A stretch of 64,000 bases of DNA from Streptococcus sp. zg-86 (GCF_017639855.1 NZ_CP072115.1:558001-622000), one strand, 5' to 3'; shown: positions 1 to 8,515, numbered from the stretch's first letter. The notes: generated by a model from the letters alone, not told the origin. Numbers and translations: made by a program.

Positions 1-246
1 CCGTCCAATAATGGTACACATGAAGGTCGTGAAGCATATGAGCGTGTTACATCAGGAACGTGTATGAATCGCAATGATGATTTGTTTAAAGCAGCTTGTT
101 GGGCTTTTGAAAACGGACATCCGATTGATAATTTAATGATTATTATTGGTACTGTGAAGGGTCGCGATACTTTTACTAGAGAGGAGTTTGAACGTACAGT
201 TGAATCAGCGAGAAGAAAAGTCAGCTATGTCACTTTCGGAACATGA
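1..246 (+). CDS. Phage DNA primase/helicase-type protein, C-terminal end (partial)
   Basis: The frame is open from base 1 and ends at TGA 244-246, so only the last 81 codons are present and the start lies outside the window. The visible residues (RNDDLFKAACWAFENG, then DNLMIIIG and FTREEFERTVESARRK) fit the PriCT-1 type helical domain found at the C-terminus of phage primase-polymerases. The family would prime phage DNA synthesis. Its position just upstream of a VRR-NUC gene is usual for streptococcal temperate phage replication modules. The PriCT assignment comes from pattern recall and the rest of the protein cannot be seen. Confidence 0.7.
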   Translation, partial: PSNNGTHEGREAYERVTSGTCMNRNDDLFKAACWAFENGHPIDNLMIIIGTVKGRDTFTREEFERTVESARRKVSYVTFGT

Positions 247-553
247 TGTGCAAAATGCCATCCGTATGGAGCTAGCGAGACGACATATTGTTTGTTTCCG
301 TGCAAACGTCGGAAAGGTTCGTATGGCGGACGGTCGCTATTTCGACACTGGTCTACCGAAAGGTTTTTCAGATTTATTTGGTTTTAAATCAGACGGAAAG
401 ATATTTTTTATTGAAGTAAAAAATAAATCAGGTCGCATCAGACCTGAGCAAGAAAAATTTATAGAAAGAATGCGCTTATTTGGCGCTTTAGCAGGAGTGG
501 CTAGAAGTGTCGAGGAGGCGTTGGATATTATCGAGGAGAAAACAGATGAATAA
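227..553 (+). CDS. VRR-NUC domain nuclease (phage)
   Basis: A protein of 108 residues with a small PD-(D/E)XK nuclease core: PKGFSDLFGF supplies the acidic residue and FFIEVKNKSG the ExK motif, followed by RPEQEKFIERM. This is the compact stand-alone VRR-NUC layout common in phage replication modules, where it probably acts as a structure-specific (Holliday-junction-like) nuclease. ATG 227 was preferred to the upstream in-frame ATG at 188 because the family starts with a short helix like SLSEHDVQNAIRMEL. It overlaps the primase end by 20 bases, as expected in a tightly packed phage operon. Confidence 0.85.
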   Translation: MSLSEHDVQNAIRMELARRHIVCFRANVGKVRMADGRYFDTGLPKGFSDLFGFKSDGKIFFIEVKNKSGRIRPEQEKFIERMRLFGALAGVARSVEEALDIIEEKTDE

Positions 554-1130
554 ACAAGAAGCGATTAAAACAGGGGACAGAGTTATCACTCGGGGTGTAG
601 TTGTTCGCAACTTTGAGGGATACGGTGGTTGCCAATTTTCAGAAGTCGAAACTGATAAAGGAGCGACAATTACTTGTGCGACGGAACACCTTGAACCCGA
701 TGAACCGCAGAAAGTCAAAGTGTCACAAGTAGCAGTAGACTACTATGAGCAATATAAAGACAAATTATCTGGTTTTGATGAGTGGTTTTGCGATTTCTAT
801 AGTTCTGACTTTGAAAATGACTTTGACAAGGCTGAGGAACTACAGATTTGGCTATATGACAATGATGATAAGACGAATTGTCAGAGAGAGCTTGCTCTTG
901 CAACATTGATTGTAAATGGATTGGATGCGGTTGAGGTTGAACAGGAGAAGAAATACAAGGTTAAGATTGCGAACAACGGAAGTCAGCCATTGACGTTTAA
1001 AAAATTAGGACCAAAAATCTTCTTTGTTGATGAAAAATGCGATGAGTCTTTCACTAAACAAGAATTAGAACAAGCTGGATTTGGCTGGGTGTTCGATTGT
1101 GATGGTGCGGAAGTTGAGGAGGTGGAGTGA
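546..1130 (+). CDS. DUF1642-type phage protein
   Basis: A 194-residue acidic protein. The middle and end (VSQVAVDYYEQYKDKLSGFDEWF, later KYKVKIANN and FTKQELEQAGFGWVFDCDGAEVEEVE) match the DUF1642 pattern typical of streptococcal and lactococcal phages. DUF1642 has no established function; such genes sit in early/middle phage operons. ATG 546 was chosen over 507 because it overlaps the previous gene's stop (ATGAATAA) and is preceded by GAGGAG, while the upstream codons read through the nuclease gene. Confidence 0.75.
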   Translation: MNKQEAIKTGDRVITRGVVVRNFEGYGGCQFSEVETDKGATITCATEHLEPDEPQKVKVSQVAVDYYEQYKDKLSGFDEWFCDFYSSDFENDFDKAEELQIWLYDNDDKTNCQRELALATLIVNGLDAVEVEQEKKYKVKIANNGSQPLTFKKLGPKIFFVDEKCDESFTKQELEQAGFGWVFDCDGAEVEEVE

Positions 1131-1420
1131 TGAATAGTGTTTTTGCTATACAACGCAAAAAAACAGGTGCTTATGTATCAAATTTTGGTGGCAAAGGCGC
1201 AGTTCGATGTTCACACAAGAGAGCGCTCATCCATGATAGTCTAGATAGTGTCTTAATCAGATGGGATTTTGGGGTGTTGGACGGCGAACTAAATGAAGAA
1301 AATTTTGAGATTGTTAAAATCCCGCTGACTAAGTTAAAAGATAGAGTGCTTACTGAAGTGCTTTCTAAGCGTTCGTGGTTTTATCCGTTTATCGTGGAGG
1401 TAGAAGATGACAACAGCTGA
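1130..1420 (+). CDS. Hypothetical phage protein
   Basis: A 96-residue protein starting at an ATG that overlaps the previous stop (TGATG), behind a strong GAGGAGGTGG ribosome site. It has no motif I recognise. The N-terminal part (FAIQRKKTGAYVSNFGGKG) is rich in glycine and basic residues and the rest is mixed alpha/beta. The overlap at both ends places it in the same translationally coupled phage operon. The in-frame GTG three bases upstream is less likely. Confidence 0.6.
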   Translation: MNSVFAIQRKKTGAYVSNFGGKGAVRCSHKRALIHDSLDSVLIRWDFGVLDGELNEENFEIVKIPLTKLKDRVLTEVLSKRSWFYPFIVEVEDDNS

Positions 1421-1739
1421 GAAAATCGAGTACATTCTAAAAGTCAACTACTGGACGCAACAGCAACTCGCAGACAAAATTGGCGTAAAACAGACTACTA
1501 TTTCTGCTTGGAAATTTGGTCGAGTTGTCAGAGATAGCTATGTCCCTCAAATCGACCTGCTTTACAATCAAGCAAGAAGATTGGAGTGGGAACGTAGGCA
1601 ACCGAAGCTGAAGCCAACACCGAAGCAAAAAGAGGCAGGGAAAGTCTTGTCAGAACGTGGGAAGATGGTGCTGAAGTTCCCGTGGTATAGTTATCAAAGA
1701 AAACAAAAAAGCCAGCAAGTGCTGACTCCTTGTGAATAA
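1407..1739 (+). CDS. Small helix-turn-helix (Cro/C1-like) phage protein
   Basis: A 110-residue protein whose first 50 residues form an HTH_3-like domain: TAEKIEYILKVNYWTQQQLADKIGVKQTTISAWKFGR, with the recognition helix around QTTISAWK. The remainder is basic and probably extended. It overlaps the end of the previous gene by 14 bases. A phage control role is likely but the target cannot be told. The last ten codons run into a small GC hairpin (about 1711-1728), and the true C-terminus may have been altered there. Confidence 0.6.
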   Translation: MTTAEKIEYILKVNYWTQQQLADKIGVKQTTISAWKFGRVVRDSYVPQIDLLYNQARRLEWERRQPKLKPTPKQKEAGKVLSERGKMVLKFPWYSYQRKQKSQQVLTPCE

Positions 1740-1778
1740 TAACCTTATCAATATTATATCATAAAGGAGAGAGCGAGA

Positions 1779-2213
1779 GTGACTTTTTTTCCAGAGATTG
1801 ATGAAAAACAGACAATCAGAAATGCTAAGAGGAAGCTGAAAGAATATCCACGTTGGCGCAGGATTGCAGGCGATGTTGACGGTCAGAAAGTTACTGCTAC
1901 GTACTCCTTTGAGCCGAGACAGTCGCATAGCACGCCGAGCCGTCCAGTTGAGCGGTTGGCGATAAGTAAGGTAGATGCACTAGCAGAGCTTGAAGCTATC
2001 GAGTATGCAGTAGGGCATCTGCTTGATCCGTATCATAGGCGGATTTTGTATGAGAAATTTTTATGTAATCGTCCTAAATATGATTTTGAAATCTATCATG
2101 GTTTATTCATGAGCGAGGGGAGTTACTATCACGCATTATCCATTGCGCTGATAGAGTTCGCAGAAGTATACCGTGGCGGTGTATTACTTGTAGAAATTGC
2201 AGATGAAACCTAG
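1779..2213 (+). CDS. ArpU-family phage late transcription activator
   Basis: A 144-residue protein with a GTG start behind AAGGAGAGA. It contains VDALAELEAIEYAVGHLLDPYHRRILYEKFL then GSYYHALSIALIEFAEVY, the sigma-70-region-4-like helices of ArpU/late-activator proteins. These sit at the end of the early region of streptococcal phages and are thought to switch on the packaging/head genes. Here it is followed by a tRNA, a cargo-like gene and then terminase, the expected position. A possible promoter precedes it (TTGTGA at 1730, TATTAT at 1752). Confidence 0.8.
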   Translation: MTFFPEIDEKQTIRNAKRKLKEYPRWRRIAGDVDGQKVTATYSFEPRQSHSTPSRPVERLAISKVDALAELEAIEYAVGHLLDPYHRRILYEKFLCNRPKYDFEIYHGLFMSEGSYYHALSIALIEFAEVYRGGVLLVEIADET

Positions 2214-2311
2214 TTTTTGCAGAGTTGGCCTGAAGTTTGTAGACCATTTATGGTGATAAAATGGTATTGTCATAGGATTAGGTCAGGAAGCGTATGGCGC
2301 TCTGGCCATTT

Positions 2312-2384
2312 GGAGAGCTTAGTCAAGGGGTTAAGACATCGCCTTTTCACGGCGCAGGCGCAGGTTCGAATCCTGCACTCTCCG
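2312..2384 (+). tRNA. tRNA-Glu (anticodon TTC), phage-encoded
   Basis: A 73-nt cloverleaf. The acceptor strands GGAGAGC and ACTCTCC pair over six positions with a C-A mismatch at the seventh. There is a D arm around GTC/GAC, and an anticodon stem CGCC/GGCG with loop TTTTCAC, giving anticodon TTC. The T arm is GCAGG-TTCGAAT-CCTGC. CCA is not encoded. The D-loop and anticodon arm resemble host-type Firmicute tRNA-Glu, while the acceptor stem differs. It lies between the late activator and the terminase genes, so it is probably a translation-supporting phage tRNA. Confidence 0.85.
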
Positions 2385-2416
2385 TTGTATTTTATGCAAA
2401 ACTCCATATTTTTATC

Positions 2417-2453
2417 AAAAAAGCCTCTTATGCTATTGAGTAAAGGCTTTTTT
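2417..2453 (+). terminator. Rho-independent terminator after tRNA-Glu
   Basis: AAAAAAGCCT (2417-2426) pairs with AGGCTTTTTT (2444-2453), ending in a T run. It closes the tRNA transcript before the next gene and could work in either direction. Confidence 0.7.
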
Positions 2454-2495
2454 AATAGTATTATTAAAGTGATAAAAGTATTTGGAGAAATTAAT

Positions 2496-3368
2496 ATGAG
2501 TTCAGAAAGCGAAAAAAGGATTACTTTGCATATTTCAGGCGAGGCAATGGACGATGAAAAAGGATATGAATTAAAATATCTAATAAAATCATTGCAAAAT
2601 TTTGAGAAGTTATCGCAGAAGACCTACTTATTTTTAACGAATCAGAATAGAATGACTACAGAGAATTCTGAAGATTTTAGGGTCTACATAGCAGATATTA
2701 GACCTGGCTCTTTTCAGGCAGATGTTATTCTTTTTTGTCAAACTTACATATTGCCGTTGGTTCCAATGGTTGGAGATCACGGAGATTTGGTTTGGGAGTG
2801 TATTTTGAATTCTTTCGATTTTTTAAAAAGAGTTTCCGCAGCCAAGAGGGAGGGGAAAAGTGTGCAGATTGAAAATAATGGAGATAAGGCAGTCGTTGTT
2901 GTAAATAACGGTAATGATGTAACTGTCAATTATTACGAATATCCAAATTACGTACCAGAACTAGGAAAACAGTTAGCACCAAACTTTGCAGAGTTAGCTA
3001 AAGTTATCAATCCAAAGGTGGAGACCGTTAATTTTGCTTCTGATTTAGGGGAGCTAACATTAGATTCTGAGAATGCGAACCTATTTAAAAAGCGTTCCTA
3101 TCTGACGGAGGAGACGTTTGAGATAGTCGGTGAAATAACAGTGTTAAACTCTCATAGTTATACAGGGAAAATAAAAATCTCAGATAATCAGTCTTTTGAT
3201 GAGGATGAGTATAATTTTGAAGTTGCAAAAGATTTACGTTATCCAGAATTTTTGCAATCAGGAGTATTGCATAAAGTTAGTTACATTTGTTGCAAAAAGA
3301 TAGTTTTTGATCCAACAAGTCCCTTAAGAGAGAAAATAGTAGGAGTTAAAATTTTAGAGAAATTATAA
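2496..3368 (+). CDS. Unknown protein, phage cargo (moron) candidate
   Basis: A 290-residue protein starting at ATG 2496 behind TTGGAGAAA. Upstream in-frame codons run through the tRNA and its terminator, so they are not coding. The N-terminal half is alpha-rich (ELKYLIKSLQNFEKLSQKTYLFL, then DIRPGSFQADVILF). The middle has a short beta stretch (KAVVVVNNGNDVTVNYYEY) and the C-terminus looks like a small beta domain (VGEITVLNSHSYTGKIKISD). I do not recognise a characterised function. It is AT-richer than its neighbours and is flanked by terminators (2417-2453 and 3378-3403), so it is an independent unit wedged between late control and packaging genes. Confidence 0.75.
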   Translation: MSSESEKRITLHISGEAMDDEKGYELKYLIKSLQNFEKLSQKTYLFLTNQNRMTTENSEDFRVYIADIRPGSFQADVILFCQTYILPLVPMVGDHGDLVWECILNSFDFLKRVSAAKREGKSVQIENNGDKAVVVVNNGNDVTVNYYEYPNYVPELGKQLAPNFAELAKVINPKVETVNFASDLGELTLDSENANLFKKRSYLTEETFEIVGEITVLNSHSYTGKIKISDNQSFDEDEYNFEVAKDLRYPEFLQSGVLHKVSYICCKKIVFDPTSPLREKIVGVKILEKL

Positions 3369-3377
3369 AGTGCTTTT

Positions 3378-3403
3378 AGTCACACAAGCGTGTGGCTTTT
3401 TTG
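3378..3403 (+). terminator. Rho-independent terminator before terminase genes
   Basis: AGTCACAC (3378-3385) pairs with GTGTGGCT (3390-3397), followed by six T. It isolates the cargo gene from the packaging operon. Confidence 0.7.
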
Positions 3404-3421
3404 ATTGGAGGTGGTGGAAAA

Positions 3422-3919
3422 TTGAATGAGAGACAAAGACGATTTGCAGATGAGTACATCATCTGTGGAGTGGCAGAGGAAGCTGCAATAAAAGCTGGGT
3501 ATAGTAAGAATTATGCAAGAGCTCAGTCGCATAAATTGTTGGCAAATGTTGGCATTTCTGAATATCTCAAAAATCGCATGGAAGAATTGCAAGATGAAAA
3601 GATTTTAACGCAAAAACAGGTCTTGGTCATGCTTTCAGAAATAGCTTCTGGTCAAGCTAAGGAAACTATAGTGGTGACTACAAAAGTCGCTGAATTGATT
3701 CCAGACCCAAGCACGGGCAAGACTGTAAAAGTCTACAACGAAGTTCCGCAATTAGTTGAGTACCCTACAAAGAATAGCGATAGAAATAAAGCTTTAGAGC
3801 TATTGGGGAAAAATTACAGACTGTGGACAGATAAGGTTGAGGCGGATGTAATCGTGTCTGAATCTCCAAAATTCGATGATATCGTTAATCAGCTGGGAGG
3901 TGGCGGTCTTGAAGAGTAA
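3422..3919 (+). CDS. Terminase small subunit
   Basis: A 165-residue protein starting at TTG 3422, seven bases after GGAGGTGG. The alternative start at 3392 lies inside the preceding terminator. The N-terminus LNERQRRFADEYIICG then EEAAIKAGYSKNYARAQSHKLLAN is the Terminase_2 helix-turn-helix that recognises the packaging site. The C-terminal part (SPKFDDIVNQLGG) likely contacts the large subunit. It overlaps the large-subunit start by 11 bases. Confidence 0.9.
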   Translation: MNERQRRFADEYIICGVAEEAAIKAGYSKNYARAQSHKLLANVGISEYLKNRMEELQDEKILTQKQVLVMLSEIASGQAKETIVVTTKVAELIPDPSTGKTVKVYNEVPQLVEYPTKNSDRNKALELLGKNYRLWTDKVEADVIVSESPKFDDIVNQLGGGGLEE

Positions 3920-5237
3920 TTTCCCTTTGTCACAGAAATACATTGACTTTTGCAATACTTTCAAAGATGTGGATGCGGATTTTCTTGAAGGCACGACGGC
4001 GGCCGGTAAAACGACTGTTGGGGTCGGCGTTAAGTTCATGCGGGCGGTCAGTCGAAGCAAAAAGAAATTCCATATCATCGCTGCTAAGACTGTTGGGGTC
4101 GCAGAAAAGAACATCATCAATCAAGACAACGGTATTTTAGACATTCATAGAAACGCCCTTTATTTTGGGAACGGTGATAAGGATTTCAAACTACCGCATA
4201 TCAAGTTTGAGAACAAGATTATCTACGTTCTCGGATATGACAATAAAGAAAAGTGGAAGCTGGTTCTTGGTGGTCAGTATGGCTGTGTCTATATTGATGA
4301 GGTGAACACCGCAGACATTGAATTTGTCCGTGAGCTGTCCACTCGTAATGACTATCTTATGGCGACATTGAATCCGGACAATCCTAATCTGCCGGTCTAC
4401 AAGGAGTTCATCAATCGTTCACGTCCTTACAAAAAATATGCAGATGATGTTCCGCAGGAAATCATGAAAGACTTAGTTGAACCAGAAGTGCCGACATGGC
4501 GCTACTGGTTTTTTACATTCAACGATAACAAGAGCTTGAGCGCAGAAGACATCGAAAAGAAGAAACGTTCAGCACCCGTTGGGACGAAGCTCTACAAGAA
4601 CAAGATTTTAGGACTGAGAGGAAAAGCGACAGGTCTTGTCTTTGTGAATTTTGATAGACAGAAACATCTTGTCACTTTGTCAGAAGCCATGAAGCAGACC
4701 TTTGTCAAGTTTAGCGCAGGTCTTGATACAGCCTATTCATCGCAGAGTCCTGACACAATTGCTATGTACTTCCTAGGAATTACGGATGCTGGAGCAGTCT
4801 ATATTCTCGATGAAGAAGTCTACAACAACGCAGAACGAGAAATACCGATTGCGCCGTCAGACACGGTGGTGAAGTTCATTGCTTTCTTAGACAAGAATGT
4901 GGGACGTTTTGGCTTCTTGCGTGATGTCTTTATTGATAGCGCAGACCAAGCGACAATTACGGAGATGAACAAGCACAAGCAATTGCATGGATCAATCTAC
5001 AATTTCATTGGAGCCTACAAGAAAACAAAGATTGTTGACCGTATCAATTTTCAACTAGGTTGGATTGCGGAAGGGAATTACCTGGTATGCGACCACTGTA
5101 TCCATCACATCAATGAATTAGAAACCTATGCTTGGAAAGAGGATAAGGACGAACCAGAAGACGCAAACGACCATACAATCAACGCTTGCCAATATGCGTG
5201 GCTTCCCTACGCAACTTTAATCGGACGAAAGGAGTAA
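3909..5237 (+). CDS. Terminase large subunit (PBSX-type)
   Basis: A 442-residue DNA packaging motor and nuclease. TTG 3909 was chosen because GGGAGG lies just upstream and residues before it are in the small-subunit gene. Walker A is EGTTAAGKTT (about residues 27-36) and Walker B is CVYIDEVN. The RNase H-like nuclease has acidic residues in GLDTAYSS, FIDSADQ and DEPEDANDH. Length and order fit the PBSX/SPP1 terminase group. The next gene (portal) starts three bases after the stop, consistent with one packaging operon. Confidence 0.93.
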   Translation: MKSNFPLSQKYIDFCNTFKDVDADFLEGTTAAGKTTVGVGVKFMRAVSRSKKKFHIIAAKTVGVAEKNIINQDNGILDIHRNALYFGNGDKDFKLPHIKFENKIIYVLGYDNKEKWKLVLGGQYGCVYIDEVNTADIEFVRELSTRNDYLMATLNPDNPNLPVYKEFINRSRPYKKYADDVPQEIMKDLVEPEVPTWRYWFFTFNDNKSLSAEDIEKKKRSAPVGTKLYKNKILGLRGKATGLVFVNFDRQKHLVTLSEAMKQTFVKFSAGLDTAYSSQSPDTIAMYFLGITDAGAVYILDEEVYNNAEREIPIAPSDTVVKFIAFLDKNVGRFGFLRDVFIDSADQATITEMNKHKQLHGSIYNFIGAYKKTKIVDRINFQLGWIAEGNYLVCDHCIHHINELETYAWKEDKDEPEDANDHTINACQYAWLPYATLIGRKE

Positions 5238-5240
5238 GAT

Positions 5241-6806
5241 TTGGGACTAATGGACATGATTAGAAACGGTTTGAAGAATTTCTTACAGATTGAGTCTGCG
5301 CAACCGCAGATGATTACAATCACAGAAGCGCTGACCTTTGAATCAAACGCCCTGAAAAACAAGATTTGGTATAGGGGTGATTCGTTTGAATTAACGCAAC
5401 TCTACGAACAACTACCGAATGCGGATTTGTTGTTTTGGGGTGCTAAAAGTTCACAAGGTATGGAGATTCGAAAAGTACACACGGGTATTCCAGGGCTGAT
5501 TGTGGACAGGTTAGCGGATATCACTATGGCGGACCTCAACGACCTAGAATTTACTAATCCACAACATGAAGCCTTGTGGAAAGAGATTGACGAAGATAAT
5601 GCCTTTAACAAGCAACTTGAGAAAGCTATTAAGGAATCTTTGGTAGTTGGAGACGGAGCCTTTCGCATCTCTTTTGATAAGGAAGTTAGTCAGCTACCAA
5701 TTGTTGAATGGGTAACAGGGGATCGTGTGGATATTGTTTACAACCGTGGTCGTTTGAAAGAAGTGGTATTTAAAACGCCATTTACGGAGCGGAATAAGCA
5801 CTATATGCTTCTTGAGACCTATGGCTATGGGTATATCAAGACAGAGCTGTACGAAGGTCGCACGTTGCGCTCGTTGGGTTCAACGGAGTACACGAAAGAT
5901 TTAAAAGACTACACGTTTGATGAATCTGTCATGCTTTGTGTACCTTTTGCAATCTTCTCATCGAACAAATGGGAAGGTCGAGGGCAGTCTATTTTTGACA
6001 GAAAGGCGGATAGCTTTGACAGTTTAGACGAAGCCTGGAGTCAGTGGATAGATGCGCTTCGTGCAGGACGAACTAAGCAATATATCCCAGACTGTTTTAT
6101 CCCTCGTGATCCAAATACTGGCGCAATCATGAAGCCGAATAGCTTTGATAATCGATTCATTAGAACTGATGCGGATATGCGTGAAGGTGCTAAGAATCAG
6201 ATTGAATTGCAACAGGCAGCTATTCCGCATGACAGTTATTTAGCTACGTATGTGACAGCTCTTGATTTAGCTTTGCAGGGGCTCATCAGCCCGTCAACTC
6301 TCGGGATTGATGTTAAGAAACTAGACAACGCAGAAGCCCAACGTGAGAAAGAGAAAGCAACACTCTACACCCGCAATGCAATTGTGACGGCCTTAGAAGA
6401 GTTCTTGCCACGCTTAATTAGTATGGTTATCAATTCACAGAACATAGCTACGAAATCACCGATTGAAGAGGTCGATGTGACAGTACCGTTTGGAGAATAC
6501 GCCAATCCGTCATTTGAAAGTCAGGTTGAGACGGTGGCCAAGGCTAAAACTGGTGGCATTATGTCCATTGAAGCTAGCGTAGAAGAATTGTACGGTGATT
6601 CTAAGGACAAAGAATGGAAAGCTGAGGAAGTAGCTCGCTTGAAAGCAGAACAGGGCTTTGCGGGAACAGAAGAACCTTTTTTAAATGAATCACTAGATGA
6701 TTTTGAAGTGGAGGAAGAAAATGACCTTGAAAATAGTAACGATAGGTCCGAAGACATACCAGATGTCAAGAAAGGAAGTCAAGGGCCTGTTGAAGATAGC
6801 GAGTGA
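5241..6806 (+). CDS. Phage portal protein (SPP1 gp6-like)
   Basis: A 521-residue portal that forms the dodecameric DNA channel at one capsid vertex. The start is TTG 5241, six bases from GGAG; the in-frame ATG 5250 is spaced too far. Typical stretches are KVHTGIPGLIVDRLADI, VGDGAFRISFDKEV and the stem-region GLISPSTLGIDVKKLDNAEAQREKEKATLYTR. An acidic tail follows residue 480. It is the third consecutive packaging gene to use a TTG start. Confidence 0.92.
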   Translation: MGLMDMIRNGLKNFLQIESAQPQMITITEALTFESNALKNKIWYRGDSFELTQLYEQLPNADLLFWGAKSSQGMEIRKVHTGIPGLIVDRLADITMADLNDLEFTNPQHEALWKEIDEDNAFNKQLEKAIKESLVVGDGAFRISFDKEVSQLPIVEWVTGDRVDIVYNRGRLKEVVFKTPFTERNKHYMLLETYGYGYIKTELYEGRTLRSLGSTEYTKDLKDYTFDESVMLCVPFAIFSSNKWEGRGQSIFDRKADSFDSLDEAWSQWIDALRAGRTKQYIPDCFIPRDPNTGAIMKPNSFDNRFIRTDADMREGAKNQIELQQAAIPHDSYLATYVTALDLALQGLISPSTLGIDVKKLDNAEAQREKEKATLYTRNAIVTALEEFLPRLISMVINSQNIATKSPIEEVDVTVPFGEYANPSFESQVETVAKAKTGGIMSIEASVEELYGDSKDKEWKAEEVARLKAEQGFAGTEEPFLNESLDDFEVEEENDLENSNDRSEDIPDVKKGSQGPVEDSE

Positions 6807-6951
6807 GAACATCGCTTTTGGCATCTACGCAGTCGAAAAAGACAACAAAGTGGAGATGTTAAACAGTCACTCTCAAAGTCGTACAGCCCTGAAACGACAG
6901 GTCCGCAGTTTCAAGGCGAAAGGTTTTAAGGTATACCAAAATGGCTTATGA
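6721..6951 (+). CDS. Hypothetical phage protein between portal and head protein
   Basis: A 76-residue basic protein (TLKIVTIGPKTYQMSRKEVKGLLKIASENIAFGIYAVEKDNKVEML...). ATG 6721 follows GAGGAAGAAA and sits inside the portal 3' end; it overlaps the next gene by 11 bases. Small proteins of this type recur between portal and MuF genes in streptococcal phages, but no function is known to me. Confidence 0.6.
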   Translation: MTLKIVTIGPKTYQMSRKEVKGLLKIASENIAFGIYAVEKDNKVEMLNSHSQSRTALKRQVRSFKAKGFKVYQNGL

Positions 6952-8515
6952 TGTATCGAAAGCCTTTCAAAGAATCGAAGAAGAGCTACTTTCGTCCATG
7001 ATCCGTAATCTCAAACGCCACAAAGCAGAAGAATCAGCAGAAGGTTTTGAGTGGGAGCAGTGGCAGGTAGCACAACTAAGGGAGCTTCAGCGCTTCAAGC
7101 GATCTAATGCGAAGAAATACGGTAAGGAGTTTGCGAAAATCAACAGTCGGATTGCTTCAGCTATTCAAGTTGCACATCGTGAGGGCATGGATAGCGAAGA
7201 ATTGGCTATCTTAGAAGCGATTAAGCAAGGACTTGATTTATCTCCTCACGGAGACGGACTTACTGGGTCGTTCTTTGGTATCAACGAGCGCAAGTTGAAC
7301 GCTCTTTTGAATGCGATTGAGTATGATATGAAGGTCGCAGAACATGCGATTTTACGCTACACAGATGACCAGTATAGACGGATTATCTTTGATGCGCAGG
7401 TTGCGGCTAACACAGGCGCAGTTACCTACGAAAAAGCCATTGACATGGCGACCAAAGATTTTCTCAGTCGGGGAATTACCTGTATCCAGTATAAGAACGG
7501 CACGCTGGTTAATATTGTATCCTATGCGGAAATGGCAGTCAGGACAGCGACTAAGCGTGCTTATTTGATGGGCGAAGGCGTGAAGCGCCAAGAGTGGGGG
7601 ATTAGCACCGTTATCTTAAACAAGCGAACGAATGCTTGTCCTTTGTGTATGCCCTTTGAAGGTAAGGTCTTGATTGATGATGTGTGGAGCGGCGGCAAGG
7701 CATCTGACGGATCGTATCCGCTTCTTAGTTCTGCCATGGCAGCAGGCCTCTACCATCCACGATGCAAAGACAAGCACACGACCTATTTCCCCGGTATCAG
7801 CTCAGAACCTGAGAAGACTTTTACTCGCTCTGAATTAGAAGACATCAAAGAGAGACAGCGTTTAGAAAATAAGGCGCAGTATGCGGAACGGCAGAAAGGG
7901 CGTTTTGGCAGACTGGCTAGGCATAGTTTAGACCCCGACAATGTCCGTCATTATTCCGCTAGGGAAGAAGTGTGGAAAAAGCAGACGGTTTTAGCTCGTA
8001 AGAAGTTGGAAGCCTTCGAGAAAGAAAAGGGCTATAATCTTGATAAATCGCTTGATAACCTTGATGATGAGGTGTATAATAAAAATATGGATGGCATGAT
8101 GCGTAAGAAGGCTATTGACCACACGAAAATGTCAATAGCTTCCAAAGAACAGATGAATCGTTTGTCTCGGAAGTTTAGAAAAAGGGGTGGAGAATTTCTT
8201 TTTGATGAGGATGCGATTATTTATCTAAACGAGAAAAACGCTGAGGCTGTCACATTAGATGCCTATACTATCGTTATGAGAGAAAATATCTCTATTTCTG
8301 CTTTACTCGAAGAATTGGAGCATGCAGAGCAGTATCTTCGAGGAGAAAATGATGGTTCCGCTCTTAGTGTTGCTTTGAATGAAGTTTCTGCCAAAAGAAA
8401 ATCTATTCAAGAAGCAGAGCGTTATAAACTGCCAAATATTGAAATTGAGCAAGTCAAAAAAGATATTGCTTACTATGAACAAGAGATAAGGAGGTTACAA
8501 GATGAAAATCACTAA
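6941..8515 (+). CDS. MuF-type minor head protein with C-terminal toxin-like zincin domain
   Basis: A 524-residue protein. Residues 1 to about 290 are a Mu gpF/SPP1 gp7-like head morphogenesis protein, with the signature C233-x2-C236 and YHPRC (C275) zinc-type cluster near its end. A charged linker (290-370) leads to an extra domain. There IIYLNEKNAEAVTLDAYTIVM is followed by EELEHAEQ (residues 457-464), then NEVSAKRK and a long helix ending EQEIRRLQDENH. EELEH followed by a downstream E resembles the zinc site of zincin-like toxin domains, with the first H replaced by E. Jamet et al. described MuF proteins with variable C-terminal toxins in temperate phages. The metal-site reading is inference. 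Confidence 0.8.
   Translation: MAYDVSKAFQRIEEELLSSMIRNLKRHKAEESAEGFEWEQWQVAQLRELQRFKRSNAKKYGKEFAKINSRIASAIQVAHREGMDSEELAILEAIKQGLDLSPHGDGLTGSFFGINERKLNALLNAIEYDMKVAEHAILRYTDDQYRRIIFDAQVAANTGAVTYEKAIDMATKDFLSRGITCIQYKNGTLVNIVSYAEMAVRTATKRAYLMGEGVKRQEWGISTVILNKRTNACPLCMPFEGKVLIDDVWSGGKASDGSYPLLSSAMAAGLYHPRCKDKHTTYFPGISSEPEKTFTRSELEDIKERQRLENKAQYAERQKGRFGRLARHSLDPDNVRHYSAREEVWKKQTVLARKKLEAFEKEKGYNLDKSLDNLDDEVYNKNMDGMMRKKAIDHTKMSIASKEQMNRLSRKFRKRGGEFLFDEDAIIYLNEKNAEAVTLDAYTIVMRENISISALLEELEHAEQYLRGENDGSALSVALNEVSAKRKSIQEAERYKLPNIEIEQVKKDIAYYEQEIRRLQDENH

Noticed and set aside
2217..2495. N-terminal 93 codons of the long ORF ending at 3368
   Set aside because: They run through the tRNA-Glu gene and its terminator; ATG 2496 with a ribosome site is the real start.
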